Origin: Bradyrhizobium betae
GTDB taxonomy: Bacteria > Pseudomonadota > Alphaproteobacteria > Rhizobiales > Xanthobacteraceae
DNA length: 64,000 nucleotides
Direction of reading: 5' to 3'
Assembly: GCF_008932115.1 (NCBI RefSeq)
Contig: NZ_CP044543.1
Location: 3,788,501 to 3,852,500, forward strand
Notes under the pieces: generated by a model
Databases searched by the model: none
The model's input: the letters and a program-made list of their open reading frames with translations, nothing else
Told to the model about the DNA's origin: nothing
Position numbers and translations under genes: made by a program
Shown: positions 1-9,015 of the stretch, one piece after another
Layout of the letters: every line of letters starts with the position of its first letter
How positions within the stretch are numbered: position 1 is the stretch's first letter

Positions 1-2
1 AG

Positions 3-548
3 TTCATGGACCATCTGGGCACGCCGATGCGCGAGGGCGTCAGCTTCGTGCACAACGCGCTGATCGGCATCAACGCACGCGACCGCATCAAGATCGGTGC
101 CTCCGGCAAGATCGCCACCGCCTTCGACATGGCGCGCGCGATGGCGATCGGCGCCGACTATTGCAATTCGGCGCGCGGCTTCATGTTCTCGCTCGGCTGC
201 ATCCAGTCGCTGAGCTGCCACACCGACCGCTGCCCGACCGGGGTCGCGACGCAGGACCCGACCCGCGCCCGTGCGCTCTACGTGCCGCTCAAGATCGACC
301 GCGTGCACAATTATCACCACGCCACGCTGCATTCGCTGACCGAGCTGATCGCCGCGGCCGGCCTCGAACATCCACAGCAGCTGCGCCCGATTCATTTCAG
401 CCAGCGGACGTCGACGACCGACGTGAAGTCTTTCGCGCAGCTCTATCCGGCGTTGCGCCCGGGGGAATTGCTCGAGGGCACCGAGGATCCCAGGTTCCGC
501 GACGCCTGGAGGATGGCGCAGGCGGAGACGTTCCAGCCGGCGCTCTGA
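3..548 (+). CDS. FMN-binding glutamate synthase family protein, C-terminal part
   Basis: The reading frame is already open at the window edge, so only the last ~180 residues are present. They match the end of the FMN/iron-sulfur domain of the glutamate synthase large-subunit family. Visible are a DRIKIGASGKIATAFDMA stretch of the TIM-barrel flavin domain and GC-x4-SLSCHTDRCPTGVATQ, whose three cysteines (spacing C-x5-C-x4-C) fit the [3Fe-4S] ligands of GltB-type enzymes. The C-terminal glutamine-amide-transfer region of true GltB is absent: the protein ends ~120 residues after the cysteines. This fits the stand-alone 'FMN-binding glutamate synthase family' rather than GltB itself. The natural electron donor and substrate cannot be told from the sequence. 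Confidence 0.85.
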   Translation, partial: FMDHLGTPMREGVSFVHNALIGINARDRIKIGASGKIATAFDMARAMAIGADYCNSARGFMFSLGCIQSLSCHTDRCPTGVATQDPTRARALYVPLKIDRVHNYHHATLHSLTELIAAAGLEHPQQLRPIHFSQRTSTTDVKSFAQLYPALRPGELLEGTEDPRFRDAWRMAQAETFQPAL

Positions 549-655
549 GGCACCGATCTGCCGCATGATACCGCGCATTTTGCGGTGGCGAAAATTCGTC
601 GGGGATCGGAGTTGTGTTTTAACGTCTATGTCAGCTTCGGGTGTAAATTGGCGTC

Positions 656-895
656 ATGGACGAGCGACGCGATAGAGCCAGGCATCGTGTGCTGAAAGCC
701 GGAACCATCGAGTTCGGCGGCGGCGCGATCGACTGCACCGTCCGCAATTTTTCCGACACCGGCGCCGCCCTCGACGTCTCCAGCCCCGTCGGCATCCCCG
801 AACACTTCACGCTCATCATCCAGGCGGATGGAACGCATCTCGCCTGCACCGTGGTCTGGCGCAAGGAAAGACGCATCGGGGTGAGGTTCGGGTGA
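656..895 (+). CDS. PilZ domain protein
   Basis: A 79-residue protein that is essentially a single PilZ domain. It has a basic N-terminal box (RRDRARHRV) and the N-x-S-x2-G motif (NFSDTGAAL) that together bind cyclic di-GMP in characterised PilZ proteins, followed by a short beta-barrel ending in GVRFG. Single-domain PilZ proteins usually act as c-di-GMP-responsive adaptors; the partner is not evident here. The gene stands alone between the upstream glutamate-synthase-like gene and a convergent CNNM gene. The start ATG is the first in frame and gives a family-typical length. Confidence 0.85.
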   Translation: MDERRDRARHRVLKAGTIEFGGGAIDCTVRNFSDTGAALDVSSPVGIPEHFTLIIQADGTHLACTVVWRKERRIGVRFG

Positions 896-923
896 AGGTC
901 CGCGGCTGACGCGAGGCTGGAGC

Positions 924-2219
924 TCACCCCGTCTCGACTTCACCCGTCCGGCTCGCCAGAATCTTGTCGATCCGCCGCCCGTCGAGATCGATCACCTCGA
1001 TGTGCCAGCCGCCGAAGTCGAAGGCATCGCCGATGTCAGGCAGCGCGTTGAACTGTTGCAGCACGAGGCCGGCGACCGTGTTGTAGCGGTGCGGCGGCAG
1101 CTCGATGCCGAGCAGCTCGCCGAACTCGTCGACCGGCATCCAGCCGGAGACCAGCAACGAGTCGTCGCTGCGCCTGACATAGGCCGGCTCCGGCGGTCCT
1201 TGCTCCGAATGGAAGGCGCCGACGATCGATTCGAGGATGTCGGCGGCGGTCACCATGCCCTCGAAGGCACCGTATTCGTCGTACACGAAACCGATGTGAA
1301 CCGGCGCAGATCTCAGGATGGCCAGCACGTCGCGAGCGTCGGCCGACGCCGGAATGCCGGGCGCCTCGCGCACCAGTGCGCGCAGATCCGGCGCGCGTTC
1401 GTTCATATAGGCGATCAGCAGGTCCTTGGCCTGCAGCACGCCGATCGGCTTGTCGCGGTCGCCGTCGGAGACGGGAAAACGCGAATGCGGGCTCTTTGCG
1501 ATGATCTCCTGGATGGCTTCCGGCGCATCATTCAGGTCAATCTCGTGGACCTCCGTGCGCGGCGTCATGACGGCGCCGACCGGCCTGTCGCCGAGCCGCA
1601 TCACGCCGGCGATCATCTCCTTCTCGCCGGGCTCGAGCACGCCTGCATTCTCGGCCTCGGTGACGAGATGATGGATCTCATACTCCGACACCTTCTCCTC
1701 GGCCTTGCCGCCGCGGCCGAGCAGCGTGAGGATCAGCTTGCCGGAGAGATCGAGCAGGAAGACGAGCGGCAGCGATACCTTCGCAAGCACGTGCATCGCC
1801 GGCGCAACCTTCACCGCGACGCTTTCGGGATCGCGCAGCGCCACCTGTTTCGGCACCAGCTCGCCCACGATCAGCGTGGCGTAGGTGATGAGAGTGACCA
1901 CGATGCCGACGCCGACGATGTCGGCAACGCCGGCGGAGAGACCAGCCTCGACCAGCCATTGCGTCAGCCGCTGGCCCAGCGTCGCGCCGGAGAACGCGCC
2001 CGAGAGCACGCCGACCAGGGTGATGCCGATCTGCACCGTCGAGAGGAACTTTCCGGGATCGGCCGCCAGCTTCAGAGCCCGTTCGGCGCCGCGCACACCC
2101 TTGGCGGCAAGCAGCGACAACCGGGCCGGGCGGGACGAGACCACGGCCAGCTCGGACATGGATAACAGGCCGTTGATGACGATCAGAACGACGACGATGA
2201 TGAGTTCGACGGACAACAT
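924..2219 (-). CDS. CNNM/CorC-HlyC family membrane protein (hemolysin-family)
   Basis: 431 residues with the full architecture of the family. The DUF21/CNNM membrane domain occupies about residues 1-190, with hydrophobic segments near residues 2-22, 58-80, 95-120 and 140-165. A pair of CBS domains (about 205-330) follows, beginning at the GVMTPRTEV motif, and a C-terminal CorC_HlyC domain (about 345-425) ends the protein. Relatives are implicated in Mg2+/Co2+ efflux, with the CBS pair as nucleotide/Mg sensor; 'hemolysin' is a historical label. The ATG start opens directly into the first membrane segment. It is monocistronic, and its upstream region carries the palindrome CTTATATAAG at 2271-2280. 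Confidence 0.88.
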   Translation of the reverse strand: MLSVELIIVVVLIVINGLLSMSELAVVSSRPARLSLLAAKGVRGAERALKLAADPGKFLSTVQIGITLVGVLSGAFSGATLGQRLTQWLVEAGLSAGVADIVGVGIVVTLITYATLIVGELVPKQVALRDPESVAVKVAPAMHVLAKVSLPLVFLLDLSGKLILTLLGRGGKAEEKVSEYEIHHLVTEAENAGVLEPGEKEMIAGVMRLGDRPVGAVMTPRTEVHEIDLNDAPEAIQEIIAKSPHSRFPVSDGDRDKPIGVLQAKDLLIAYMNERAPDLRALVREAPGIPASADARDVLAILRSAPVHIGFVYDEYGAFEGMVTAADILESIVGAFHSEQGPPEPAYVRRSDDSLLVSGWMPVDEFGELLGIELPPHRYNTVAGLVLQQFNALPDIGDAFDFGGWHIEVIDLDGRRIDKILASRTGEVETG

Positions 2220-2605
2220 TGTGTGCAGGAAAGAGGGATGTCAGGCCCGGCGGACGCCGGACCGAGCCCCTTATATAAGAACTCCAGGCGGGATATGCCC
2301 GGTTCCAACCTAAATAGTCGGAGGTCAGGCGCGCGCTTTCGCTCGATTTTCGAGGCGCTGACCCCGTAGGGGAATTCTCGGCGAACCTGTTTAAGCGGCG
2401 TTAATGATGCTTTCTCAATGTGACACATCCCGCCCCGTCCGGGTCCGTGTTTATGGAACGCGCGTAAGCGTTGATTAAGGCGCGATATCCATATTTGCCC
2501 TCGTAAAGAGCGAGCGATCGGCTGCGAAAACCTGTGGTCTCCTCCGGTCGCAAGGCGCCAGGAAATGGTCTCGGCCGCAGCGACGGCAATCAGGGTGAAG
2601 GTCAA
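2220..2605. promoter_or_regulatory. Divergent intergenic region between CNNM gene and Tad-like pilus genes
   Basis: 386 bases without a convincing gene. It must hold the promoters of the minus-strand CNNM gene and of the plus-strand pilus genes. The only clear sequence feature is the AT-rich palindrome CTTATATAAG at 2271-2280, 51 bases upstream of the CNNM start. No hairpin terminator or small RNA was recognised. Confidence 0.35.
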
Positions 2606-4015
2606 ATGCTCCGCCGCGTAGTTCTTCGGTTCCAGCGAGACCGGAAGGCCAACGTCGCCATCATCTTCGCGCTGATGATGGTGCCCACCATATTTCTGCT
2701 CGGCATGGCGCTCGATTACACGCTGGCCCTGCGCAAGCGGGAGCAGTTGAACGCGGCCGCCGACGCAGCCGCGATCGCGGCCGTGAGACCGGCGATGTTG
2801 ACGCAGACCGACAGCACCGTCGTCCAGGCCACCGCGACAGCCGTCTTTGCAGCGAAGGCCAACCTGGCGGGCCTCAAGACCACGCCGACACCGACGGTCA
2901 ATGTCGTCGATTCCGGGCTGCAGCGGACCATCACGGTCTCCTATGCCGCGGAGTCCATCAACAATTTCCCGGGGGTTCTCGGCAAGCAGACCTGGCAGAT
3001 CGCCGGTTCGGCGACCGCGCGCGCGTCGAGCGCGCCCAACATGAATTTCTATCTGCTGATGGACGACTCGCCGTCCATGGGGATTGGTGCGACCGCCACC
3101 GACATCGCCGCTCTCATCACATACACTGCCCCCGCGTACCAGTCGGCAGGGGCCTCGCAGAATTGCGGCTTCGCGTGCCATCAAACCAATATCGCTCACG
3201 ACGGCGGCACCAAGGACAACCTCGCGATCGCACGGCAAAGAAACATCACCTTGCGGATCGATCTCGTAACGAGTGCCGTCAACCAGTTGCTGAATAGCTG
3301 GTCGAACTGCCCGCAGTCGGGCGTTTCGGGCGGCGTCATGCAGTGCATGGCGGCGCTGAACAACACCACCTACAAGGCGGCGCTCTATACGTTCGATTTG
3401 GCTTTGAACACACTGGCGACGCTGACAACCCCGAGCAGCGCCGGAACCCAAGTTTCCAATATCTCGCTGATGCCGGTCGCCTACCAGAACTGCGTCGTCG
3501 TGACGACCAACTGCAAGACCGACAATGGCACGAATATCGCCGGTGCGCTTACCAGCATCAACGCCATCATGCCTACCCCCGGGCTTGGGACCAACGCGAC
3601 GGGAGACACGCCGCAGGAAGTGGTGTTCCTGGTCACCGACGGCGTCGAAGACAAGATCTCCGCGACCTGTCCAAACGCGAGCTTCGCCTCCAACAGTCGA
3701 TGCCAGCAGCCGCTCGACACGGCGATGTGCACGACCATCAAGAACCGGGGTATCAAGATCGCCGTTCTGTACACGGAGTATCTGCAGCTCATCGCCAATC
3801 CCAGCACCGGTATCCAGAAGACGGACAGCTGGTACATGAGCTGGATAGACAAATACGATCAGCCTACTTCCTCAACCGGCCAGATCGCGCAAAACCTCCA
3901 GGCGTGCGCCTCGCCCGGCTTCTACAAGAGCGTTCAAAGCGGCGGCGACATATCCAAGGCGTTGACGGACCTGTTCATCAAGGTCGCGTCAAGCACAGCC
4001 AGCCTCATGCAATAG
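2606..4015 (+). CDS. TadG-like pilus assembly protein with von Willebrand A domain
   Basis: 469 residues from the ATG at 2606, preceded by GTGAAGG; an upstream in-frame ATG at 2534 would put 24 non-hydrophobic residues before the signal. The N-terminus is a basic stretch plus one membrane helix (KANVAIIFALMMVPTIFLLG), typical of Tad/Flp pseudopilin-like proteins. A helical DAAADAAAIAA region follows. From about residue 147 a vWA-like domain starts with a metal-site motif MDDSPSMG (D-x-S-x-S). The C-terminus ends in an amphipathic helix. It heads a cluster of three such genes. The likely role is in tight-adherence (Tad) pilus biogenesis at the inner membrane, but no tadA/cpa genes are in view. 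Confidence 0.75.
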   Translation: MLRRVVLRFQRDRKANVAIIFALMMVPTIFLLGMALDYTLALRKREQLNAAADAAAIAAVRPAMLTQTDSTVVQATATAVFAAKANLAGLKTTPTPTVNVVDSGLQRTITVSYAAESINNFPGVLGKQTWQIAGSATARASSAPNMNFYLLMDDSPSMGIGATATDIAALITYTAPAYQSAGASQNCGFACHQTNIAHDGGTKDNLAIARQRNITLRIDLVTSAVNQLLNSWSNCPQSGVSGGVMQCMAALNNTTYKAALYTFDLALNTLATLTTPSSAGTQVSNISLMPVAYQNCVVVTTNCKTDNGTNIAGALTSINAIMPTPGLGTNATGDTPQEVVFLVTDGVEDKISATCPNASFASNSRCQQPLDTAMCTTIKNRGIKIAVLYTEYLQLIANPSTGIQKTDSWYMSWIDKYDQPTSSTGQIAQNLQACASPGFYKSVQSGGDISKALTDLFIKVASSTASLMQ

Positions 4016-4024
4016 GGACGCGCC

Positions 4025-4582
4025 ATGGTCCGACCGGACATCGTAACAAAAAGGAGATGCCGCGATCGCTGCGCCGCTTTTGCCGGGGACAGCAATGGAG
4101 CCACGGCGGTCGAGTTCGCGCTGGTTGGCGCGCCGTTCCTCGCGCTCATCATCGCAGTCATTCAAACGTTTCTTGTCTTCTTTGCCCAGCAGACGCTCGA
4201 AACCGTGACGCGTCAGGCGGCCCGCCTGGTTCTGACCGGGCAGGTGCAATCCCAGCAGATGACGCAGTCCGTGTTCAAGCAGGCGGTCTGCGATCAGGTC
4301 GTGATATTCTTCACCTGCAGCGGCTTGATGGTCGACATGCAGGTCGCCAATGCGTGGTCTTCGGCGAATACGGCCACGCCCACATTGACGTTCGACGCCA
4401 AGGGCGCCGTCTCGAATGTCTGGCAATACAATCCCGGAACTGCCGGCGATATCGTCGTGCTCCGCGTGATGTACGTATGGCCGGTCGTGCTGGGGCCGCT
4501 TGGTTTCAATCTCTCAAATCTTTCGAACGGTAACCGGCTCATCATGTCGTCGGCCGCTTTCCAGAATGAACCGGGTTCTTAA
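4025..4582 (+). CDS. TadE-family pilus assembly protein
   Basis: 185 residues. After a short cytoplasmic basic segment it carries the TadE signature NGATAVEFALVGAPFLALI, a conserved Glu inside a membrane helix, at about residues 21-40. An extracytoplasmic domain with one pair of cysteines (near residues 89 and 99) follows. TadE-like pseudopilins help assemble Flp pili. It starts 9 bases after the preceding gene and ends 12 bases before the next, so the three genes are almost certainly one transcript. Confidence 0.8.
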   Translation: MVRPDIVTKRRCRDRCAAFAGDSNGATAVEFALVGAPFLALIIAVIQTFLVFFAQQTLETVTRQAARLVLTGQVQSQQMTQSVFKQAVCDQVVIFFTCSGLMVDMQVANAWSSANTATPTLTFDAKGAVSNVWQYNPGTAGDIVVLRVMYVWPVVLGPLGFNLSNLSNGNRLIMSSAAFQNEPGS

Positions 4583-4594
4583 GAGGAGCTTGCC

Positions 4595-5254
4595 ATGATC
4601 GCCCGCATGAGGTTTCGCGCGCGGCACCTGTGGACCGATGCCAGGGGCGTTGCCGCGACGGAATTCGCCATCATCAGCCCGTTCCTGCTGTTGCTCTATG
4701 TCGGCGGCGTCGAGCTCGGCAACGGCCTGTCCATGAACGTCAAGGTCAGCGCAACCGCGCACAGTGTTGCCGACATGGTGTCGCAGAACACGCAGGTTAC
4801 GTCGTCCCAGATGGACAGCATTCTTGCAGCTTCGTCGGCCATCATGGCTCCGTATGCCACCACCAGCGGCGGCGCCTCCCTGATGACGATCACGGTGTCC
4901 GAGGTCTCGACCGACAGCACCGGCAAGGCGACGGTGCAATGGAGCAAGTCGACCAGCTCGTCGGGAGCCAGAGCAATCGGTCAGCAGATGACGTTGTCGG
5001 CGTATACGGCGCCGGACCCGAAGAATCCGAACAATGCCAACATCTCGCTGATCCTGAGCGAGGTGTCCTACGACTACACGCCCAATCTGGGCTTCGCGAT
5101 CAGCGGCACCGTCAAGCTGACCGACAGCTATTACCTGTTTCCGCGCTGCTCGACCAACAGCCCGGCCTCGTCGAGTTTCCCGTATTACGACGTGAAGTAC
5201 CCGGCAACGACGACGTGCACATGCGTCCAGCATCTGCAGCAGAAGTCCTGCTAG
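4595..5254 (+). CDS. TadE/TadG-family pilus protein
   Basis: 219 residues with the TadE-type N-terminal segment GVAATEFAIISPFLLLLYVG (about residues 16-35), then a Ser/Thr-rich periplasmic domain. Four cysteines lie near the C-terminus (CSTN and TTCTCVQ) and probably form disulphides outside the cytoplasm. AGGAGC lies just before the ATG. Last gene of the three-gene pilus cluster. Confidence 0.75.
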   Translation: MIARMRFRARHLWTDARGVAATEFAIISPFLLLLYVGGVELGNGLSMNVKVSATAHSVADMVSQNTQVTSSQMDSILAASSAIMAPYATTSGGASLMTITVSEVSTDSTGKATVQWSKSTSSSGARAIGQQMTLSAYTAPDPKNPNNANISLILSEVSYDYTPNLGFAISGTVKLTDSYYLFPRCSTNSPASSSFPYYDVKYPATTTCTCVQHLQQKSC

Positions 5255-5307
5255 CCTCGTGAGGCGTCAGCGACCCGCTCGTTGGATCGTCCAATGGCGG
5301 GCTGCGG

Positions 5308-7317
5308 TCAGAATTCACCGTGCAGGCGCCCCGAGAACACCGAGACCGGTCCGCGGTCGGCGTTGTAGGCGGGATTGACGATGAGCTGATAGTCGGCCGT
5401 GAAGGTCAGCGCCTTGTTCAGCGCGTAGGCATAGTAGGTCTCCAGCACGCGTTCGCGGCGGTAGTTGAGCCGGCCGTCGCCGATCAACGGCCCGAGTCCG
5501 CCGGCGGCAAGGAAGTCGCGATGGTCCTGCGAGAGGCCGTTGACGGCGCCGGCGATGGCGACGACGTCGTCGGGTCGGCCCCATTTCGTTCCCTTCGCCG
5601 AGACGCCGCCGGACAGGCTGCGGTCGATGTCGGTGAAGGCCATGATCTCGTTGTGGCCGTCGTTCCAGCTCCAGCGTCCGAACACGCCGATGTCGTCGGT
5701 GACGGCCTGTTCGAGGTTGAGCGCGTAGCCGTATTTGAGGCGGCCGCGGCGGGTCTGGGTGATGTCCACGCCAAACGCGGGATTATCCAGCGTCTCGCGA
5801 TAACTGCCCGCAAAGGCGCTGTTGACGAAGCCGAGCGTGCGCAGCTTGCCGGGTTGGCCGAACAGCGAATAGCGCATCTCGAGTTCTGCGACATACTCGC
5901 CGCGGCGCCCGACATTCATGTCGAAATTGTTCGAGTTGGATGTGGCGTCCATCAGGAAGTAGCCGGCCCGCAATGCCCATTGCTTCTGGTTCAATTCGGC
6001 GGTCGCGCCATAGCCCAGGCCGAGCTTGTCAGCCGCATAGTCGAACGCGCCGGAGGCCCAGATCGACCAGTTCATGAAATCCTTGCGCGGGTCGTGCGCA
6101 TAGGAATTGCCGTCGAACACGTCGACCACGGCGAATTTGCCGACCTGCAGGGTCAAGCGCGAGACATCGACCTTGCTGGCAAGCTGAAGCTGCCCGCTGG
6201 CAAGCTCCTCCTGCTCGCCGCCGAAGCCGAAGGTGTGGCGCACGAACAGCCGCGAGGCGTCGAAGTGCGGATAGGGGAAACCGGATTTTTGCGCTTCGCC
6301 ATTGGGGAAGCCGGCAGCGCCCGTCGTGTTGTTGAAGCCAAAGCCCTGCAGCAGCTCGGGATTGAAATAGACCTCGCCGCCGTCCCACAGCCGCGCATTC
6401 AGATAGAGCGAGTTGCTCCAGGTCTGCTGGAAATCCGGCGATGGGATCAGACTGTTCGGTCCAGTATAGGGCGCGCGGAACGCGGGGTAGCCCTGACCCA
6501 GCACGGTCGATTGGCCGTGGATCTCCCAGCGGCTGGACTCGGCGTCGGTGATGTCGGATTTCGGATTGGTGGTCGGCCCCCCCGGCCAGTCGATCTTGCG
6601 GTTGAGGCCGATGCGCAGGCTCTGGAAATCCATCGACGACGAATATTGCGCGCCCGAGGGGAAGGTGACGTTGGCGTTCTCGAACTTGCTGTAGAGATAT
6701 TCGAGCCGCGCGCTCCAGTGCGGCGCGAAGGCGTATTCGACGCCGCCGCCGGCGGTCCAGCCGAACCGCGTGTTCAACACCTTCTCTTCACTGCCGCCTG
6801 TCGGCGTCGCGAGGAAGCGCTCGCCGGCAAACGCGGCGCCGCCGGTGGCGTAGACCAGCCAGTTGCCGGTGGTGTAACCGAGCCGCGCGCGCAGGCTCGC
6901 GACATAATCCCAGCGCTCCTCCGCGCTCGACAGCGCGGTCGCCGCCGACGACACGACGTGATTGGAGGGCAGATAGTTCGGAAACGAGATGTCGCCTTCG
7001 ACGCCGAGCAGCAGCCCCGAATTCAGGCGCCAATTGTAGCCGGCCTGGACGCCGCCGGTCGCGCCGGTGAAGACATGGTTGTCGGTTGCGAGTGTGGGAT
7101 CGGTCAGCGTCGCGGAGGATGTGCCGCGGGTGAAACCGGTGTGCGCGCCGATATAGAGGCCGGTCCAGTCATAGACCGCTTTCAGCGCGGGCGCCTTCAG
7201 CGGCAGATCGGCCGCGCGGCCGGCGGCGGGAAAAGCCAGCACGCCCGAGGCGATTGCAGCGGCCGTCCGCAAATACCGGTGTCGATGCCCTCTCAACGTC
7301 AAAACGCACGCCCCCAA
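5308..7317 (-). CDS. Outer-membrane porin: Omp25/31-type barrel fused to OprB-type carbohydrate porin
   Basis: 669 residues. The N-terminus has a signal peptide ending near GRAADLPLKAP. Residues ~45-235 resemble the Omp25/31 eight-strand beta-barrel (WTGLYIGAHTGF, alternating aromatic strands, closing with a strand ending in LRIGLNRKIDW). Residues ~255-669 resemble carbohydrate-selective OprB porins (WEIHGQSTVLGQGYPAF, conserved RAGYFLMD, C-terminal strand ending in F). Each part alone is a normal outer-membrane protein, so the product is a double-barrel fusion expected in the outer membrane. The exact start is uncertain: 7317 is TTG, and further TTG codons lie inside the signal sequence. It is transcribed convergently with the pilus genes. 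Confidence 0.8.
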   Translation of the reverse strand: MGACVLTLRGHRHRYLRTAAAIASGVLAFPAAGRAADLPLKAPALKAVYDWTGLYIGAHTGFTRGTSSATLTDPTLATDNHVFTGATGGVQAGYNWRLNSGLLLGVEGDISFPNYLPSNHVVSSAATALSSAEERWDYVASLRARLGYTTGNWLVYATGGAAFAGERFLATPTGGSEEKVLNTRFGWTAGGGVEYAFAPHWSARLEYLYSKFENANVTFPSGAQYSSSMDFQSLRIGLNRKIDWPGGPTTNPKSDITDAESSRWEIHGQSTVLGQGYPAFRAPYTGPNSLIPSPDFQQTWSNSLYLNARLWDGGEVYFNPELLQGFGFNNTTGAAGFPNGEAQKSGFPYPHFDASRLFVRHTFGFGGEQEELASGQLQLASKVDVSRLTLQVGKFAVVDVFDGNSYAHDPRKDFMNWSIWASGAFDYAADKLGLGYGATAELNQKQWALRAGYFLMDATSNSNNFDMNVGRRGEYVAELEMRYSLFGQPGKLRTLGFVNSAFAGSYRETLDNPAFGVDITQTRRGRLKYGYALNLEQAVTDDIGVFGRWSWNDGHNEIMAFTDIDRSLSGGVSAKGTKWGRPDDVVAIAGAVNGLSQDHRDFLAAGGLGPLIGDGRLNYRRERVLETYYAYALNKALTFTADYQLIVNPAYNADRGPVSVFSGRLHGEF

Positions 7318-7667
7318 AACACGAATATGCCCACGCCGCGCTATCCCTGCCGATTCGCCGCGGCCCTGTCACCATGTCTTGGGCGCTCACGTGGTCGGGC
7401 GAGACGATCCCGATTCGACGTGATTTCTTCCCAAGTACCTAGGCTCGCTACCAACTTTATTGCGATTAATTCGCAATAGCAACTGGTGCGGATTGCCGCA
7501 GTGGATGGTTGGCACTCCTGTGTGACGGGACGGCAACAAAATCCCGGTACCCAAATGAATGACCCCGCCCGGGGGACAGCCGGGCGGGGTCGGGGGCGCG
7601 ACACGGGGTGGATGAGGCGCCCGTGTCGGACGCGGGATCCACGTGAGATCGGCCTCAGGTACTCAGA
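7318..7667. promoter_or_regulatory. Porin upstream region plus downstream end of small exported-protein gene
   Basis: 350 bases with no credible gene. The side near 7320-7480 must carry the porin promoter and has an AT-rich patch (TTTATTGCGATTAATTCGCAATAG, around 7457-7480). The other side holds the hairpin terminator of the 7668-7931 gene at 7561-7591. Confidence 0.4.
7561..7591 (-). terminator. GC-rich hairpin terminator
   Basis: A perfect 12-bp stem GACCCCGCCCGG / CCGGGCGGGGTC (7561-7572 and 7580-7591) with a 7-base loop lies 76 bases past the stop of the minus-strand gene ending at 7668. On the minus strand it is followed by ATTCATTT, a weak T-rich tail. Confidence 0.6.
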
Positions 7668-7931
7668 TCAGTAGCAGGTGCGAACGCGGCCAACGTACTG
7701 GCCGAAGGCGTTGTACTGGGCGGCCCAGCCGCAGCGGCGGTAGCCGTAGTAATAGGGGTCGTTGCTGGCGGCGATCGCGGAGCCGACCACTGCGGCGGTG
7801 GCGATGCCGGCGCCGACACCCCAGACCCAGCCGGGCGGCTTGGCTTGAGCCTGCGAGGTGGTGGACACCATGGTGCCCGTGACGGCGAGGGCGGCGAGAG
7901 CGACGGCGGCAATCCTGGTCTTGATCGACAT
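7668..7931 (-). CDS. Small exported glycine/tyrosine-rich protein
   Basis: 87 residues from the ATG at 7931, chosen because GGAG sits 8 bases upstream; an ATG 12 bases earlier is possible. A signal peptide (SIKTRIAAVALAALAVTG) ends near QAKPPGW. A short membrane-like Gly/Ala segment (GVGAGIATAAVVGSAIAA) and a Tyr-rich tail with two cysteines (RRCGW and RVRTCY) follow. Proteins like this are common, uncharacterised periplasmic or surface proteins in rhizobia. Monocistronic, with a terminator downstream. Confidence 0.7.
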   Translation of the reverse strand: MSIKTRIAAVALAALAVTGTMVSTTSQAQAKPPGWVWGVGAGIATAAVVGSAIAASNDPYYYGYRRCGWAAQYNAFGQYVGRVRTCY

Positions 7932-8070
7932 TTGAAACTCCATCCGGGTTGAGGCGGTCCGTTGTGGCCCGCGTGCCCAGTTGGACGGAGGCTCCCCGCG
8001 TCCGGTTCGAAGGCGCGCTTCGAGACCGCGGTGCGGAGCTCTTTCCTGAATAATTTCAGGAGGATGTGGC

Positions 8071-8877
8071 TTAGCCCAGGGGGCCTTTTGCGAGCCTGTT
8101 CACGTCGAAGTTATCGACCTCGGCCAGCAACTCGCAGAAGGTCGTCGCGCCCTGATCGATGAGCTGCTCGCCCTTCTCGGCCACGGCCAGCGTCGCGTTG
8201 CCGACCGCACCGCTGGCGTTGAGATCCTGCGTCTGCCAGGCGAACGGCGCCGGCCGCTGCGTCGACAGCCAGCGATACTGCTTCTCCAGCGCGATGCTGC
8301 TTGCGGGAAAATCCGCAATGGCATCGCTGCGCACCTGGTCGGGATAACGCGCCAGCATGATCGAGGTCTCGACCGCGCCGCCGTGAATGCCATGGCGGAC
8401 TTCATCGGCCGGGAACAATGTGTCCGCCCCCGATAGTCGCGACCACGAGGTCGTGACCACGAACAGCTTCTGATGCGCGCGCAGGTCCTGCGCGATCAGC
8501 ATCATTGCCGCGCTGTTGCCGCCATGGCTGGTGATGATGACGAGCTTCTTCACCCCGCGCCGCGCGATGTCCTCGCCGATCCCGGTCCATCGCTTCAGCG
8601 CGACGTCGGTCGGCAGCGTCTGCGTGCCTGGATAGTCGATATGCTCGGTGGAAATCCCGATGGGTTCAACGGGCAGGAAAATCGCCGGAACGCCCGCGGG
8701 CAAAAGCTCGCGCACGCGCGCCAGATAGGCGTCAGCGATCAGCACGTCGGTGGTCACAGGCAGATGCGGGCCGTGCTGCTCGGTCGCCGCCAGCGGCAGC
8801 ACCGCGATCCAGCGCGAAACCTCGGCGGGCGGAGCGTCGGCCCAGCGAATCTCGGTCCAGTCGCGAGGAGGCGTCAT
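8071..8877 (-). CDS. Creatininase-family amidohydrolase
   Basis: 268 residues from the ATG at 8877; a longer frame to 9030 would overlap the divergent promoter and adds non-conserved sequence. Family motifs are present: TEQHGPHLPVTTD (Glu and His metal ligands, about residues 33-45) and a central ITSHGGNSAAM loop. Members hydrolyse cyclic or linear amides (creatinine, formamide intermediates) with a binuclear metal site. It is divergent from an ABC-importer operon (138-base gap), which hints that the imported compound may be its substrate or precursor, but this is inference. Confidence 0.8.
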   Translation of the reverse strand: MTPPRDWTEIRWADAPPAEVSRWIAVLPLAATEQHGPHLPVTTDVLIADAYLARVRELLPAGVPAIFLPVEPIGISTEHIDYPGTQTLPTDVALKRWTGIGEDIARRGVKKLVIITSHGGNSAAMMLIAQDLRAHQKLFVVTTSWSRLSGADTLFPADEVRHGIHGGAVETSIMLARYPDQVRSDAIADFPASSIALEKQYRWLSTQRPAPFAWQTQDLNASGAVGNATLAVAEKGEQLIDQGATTFCELLAEVDNFDVNRLAKGPLG

Positions 8878-9015
8878 CAAGGTTTCTTTGCCCGAATTTG
8901 TCGCGTAATTTGTGGTATCAGGGGACGCGGGCCAGGCCGGCTCGCGTCCCCTGATATCTTGCGGTTTTATCGCGTTGGCTTGGTGTCGGCTAGAAGCGAT
9001 CGACGGAGTGCCTTT

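Noticed and set aside
1002..2165. A 387-codon plus-strand frame opposite the CNNM gene
   Set aside because: It mirrors the codon pattern of the real gene and is rich in Arg/His/Gln with no recognisable domain.
5320..7479. A 719-codon open frame on the plus strand opposite the porin gene
   Set aside because: It is antisense to a gene with clear domains and signal peptide; its own translation shows no family pattern. Long antisense frames are expected in high-GC DNA.
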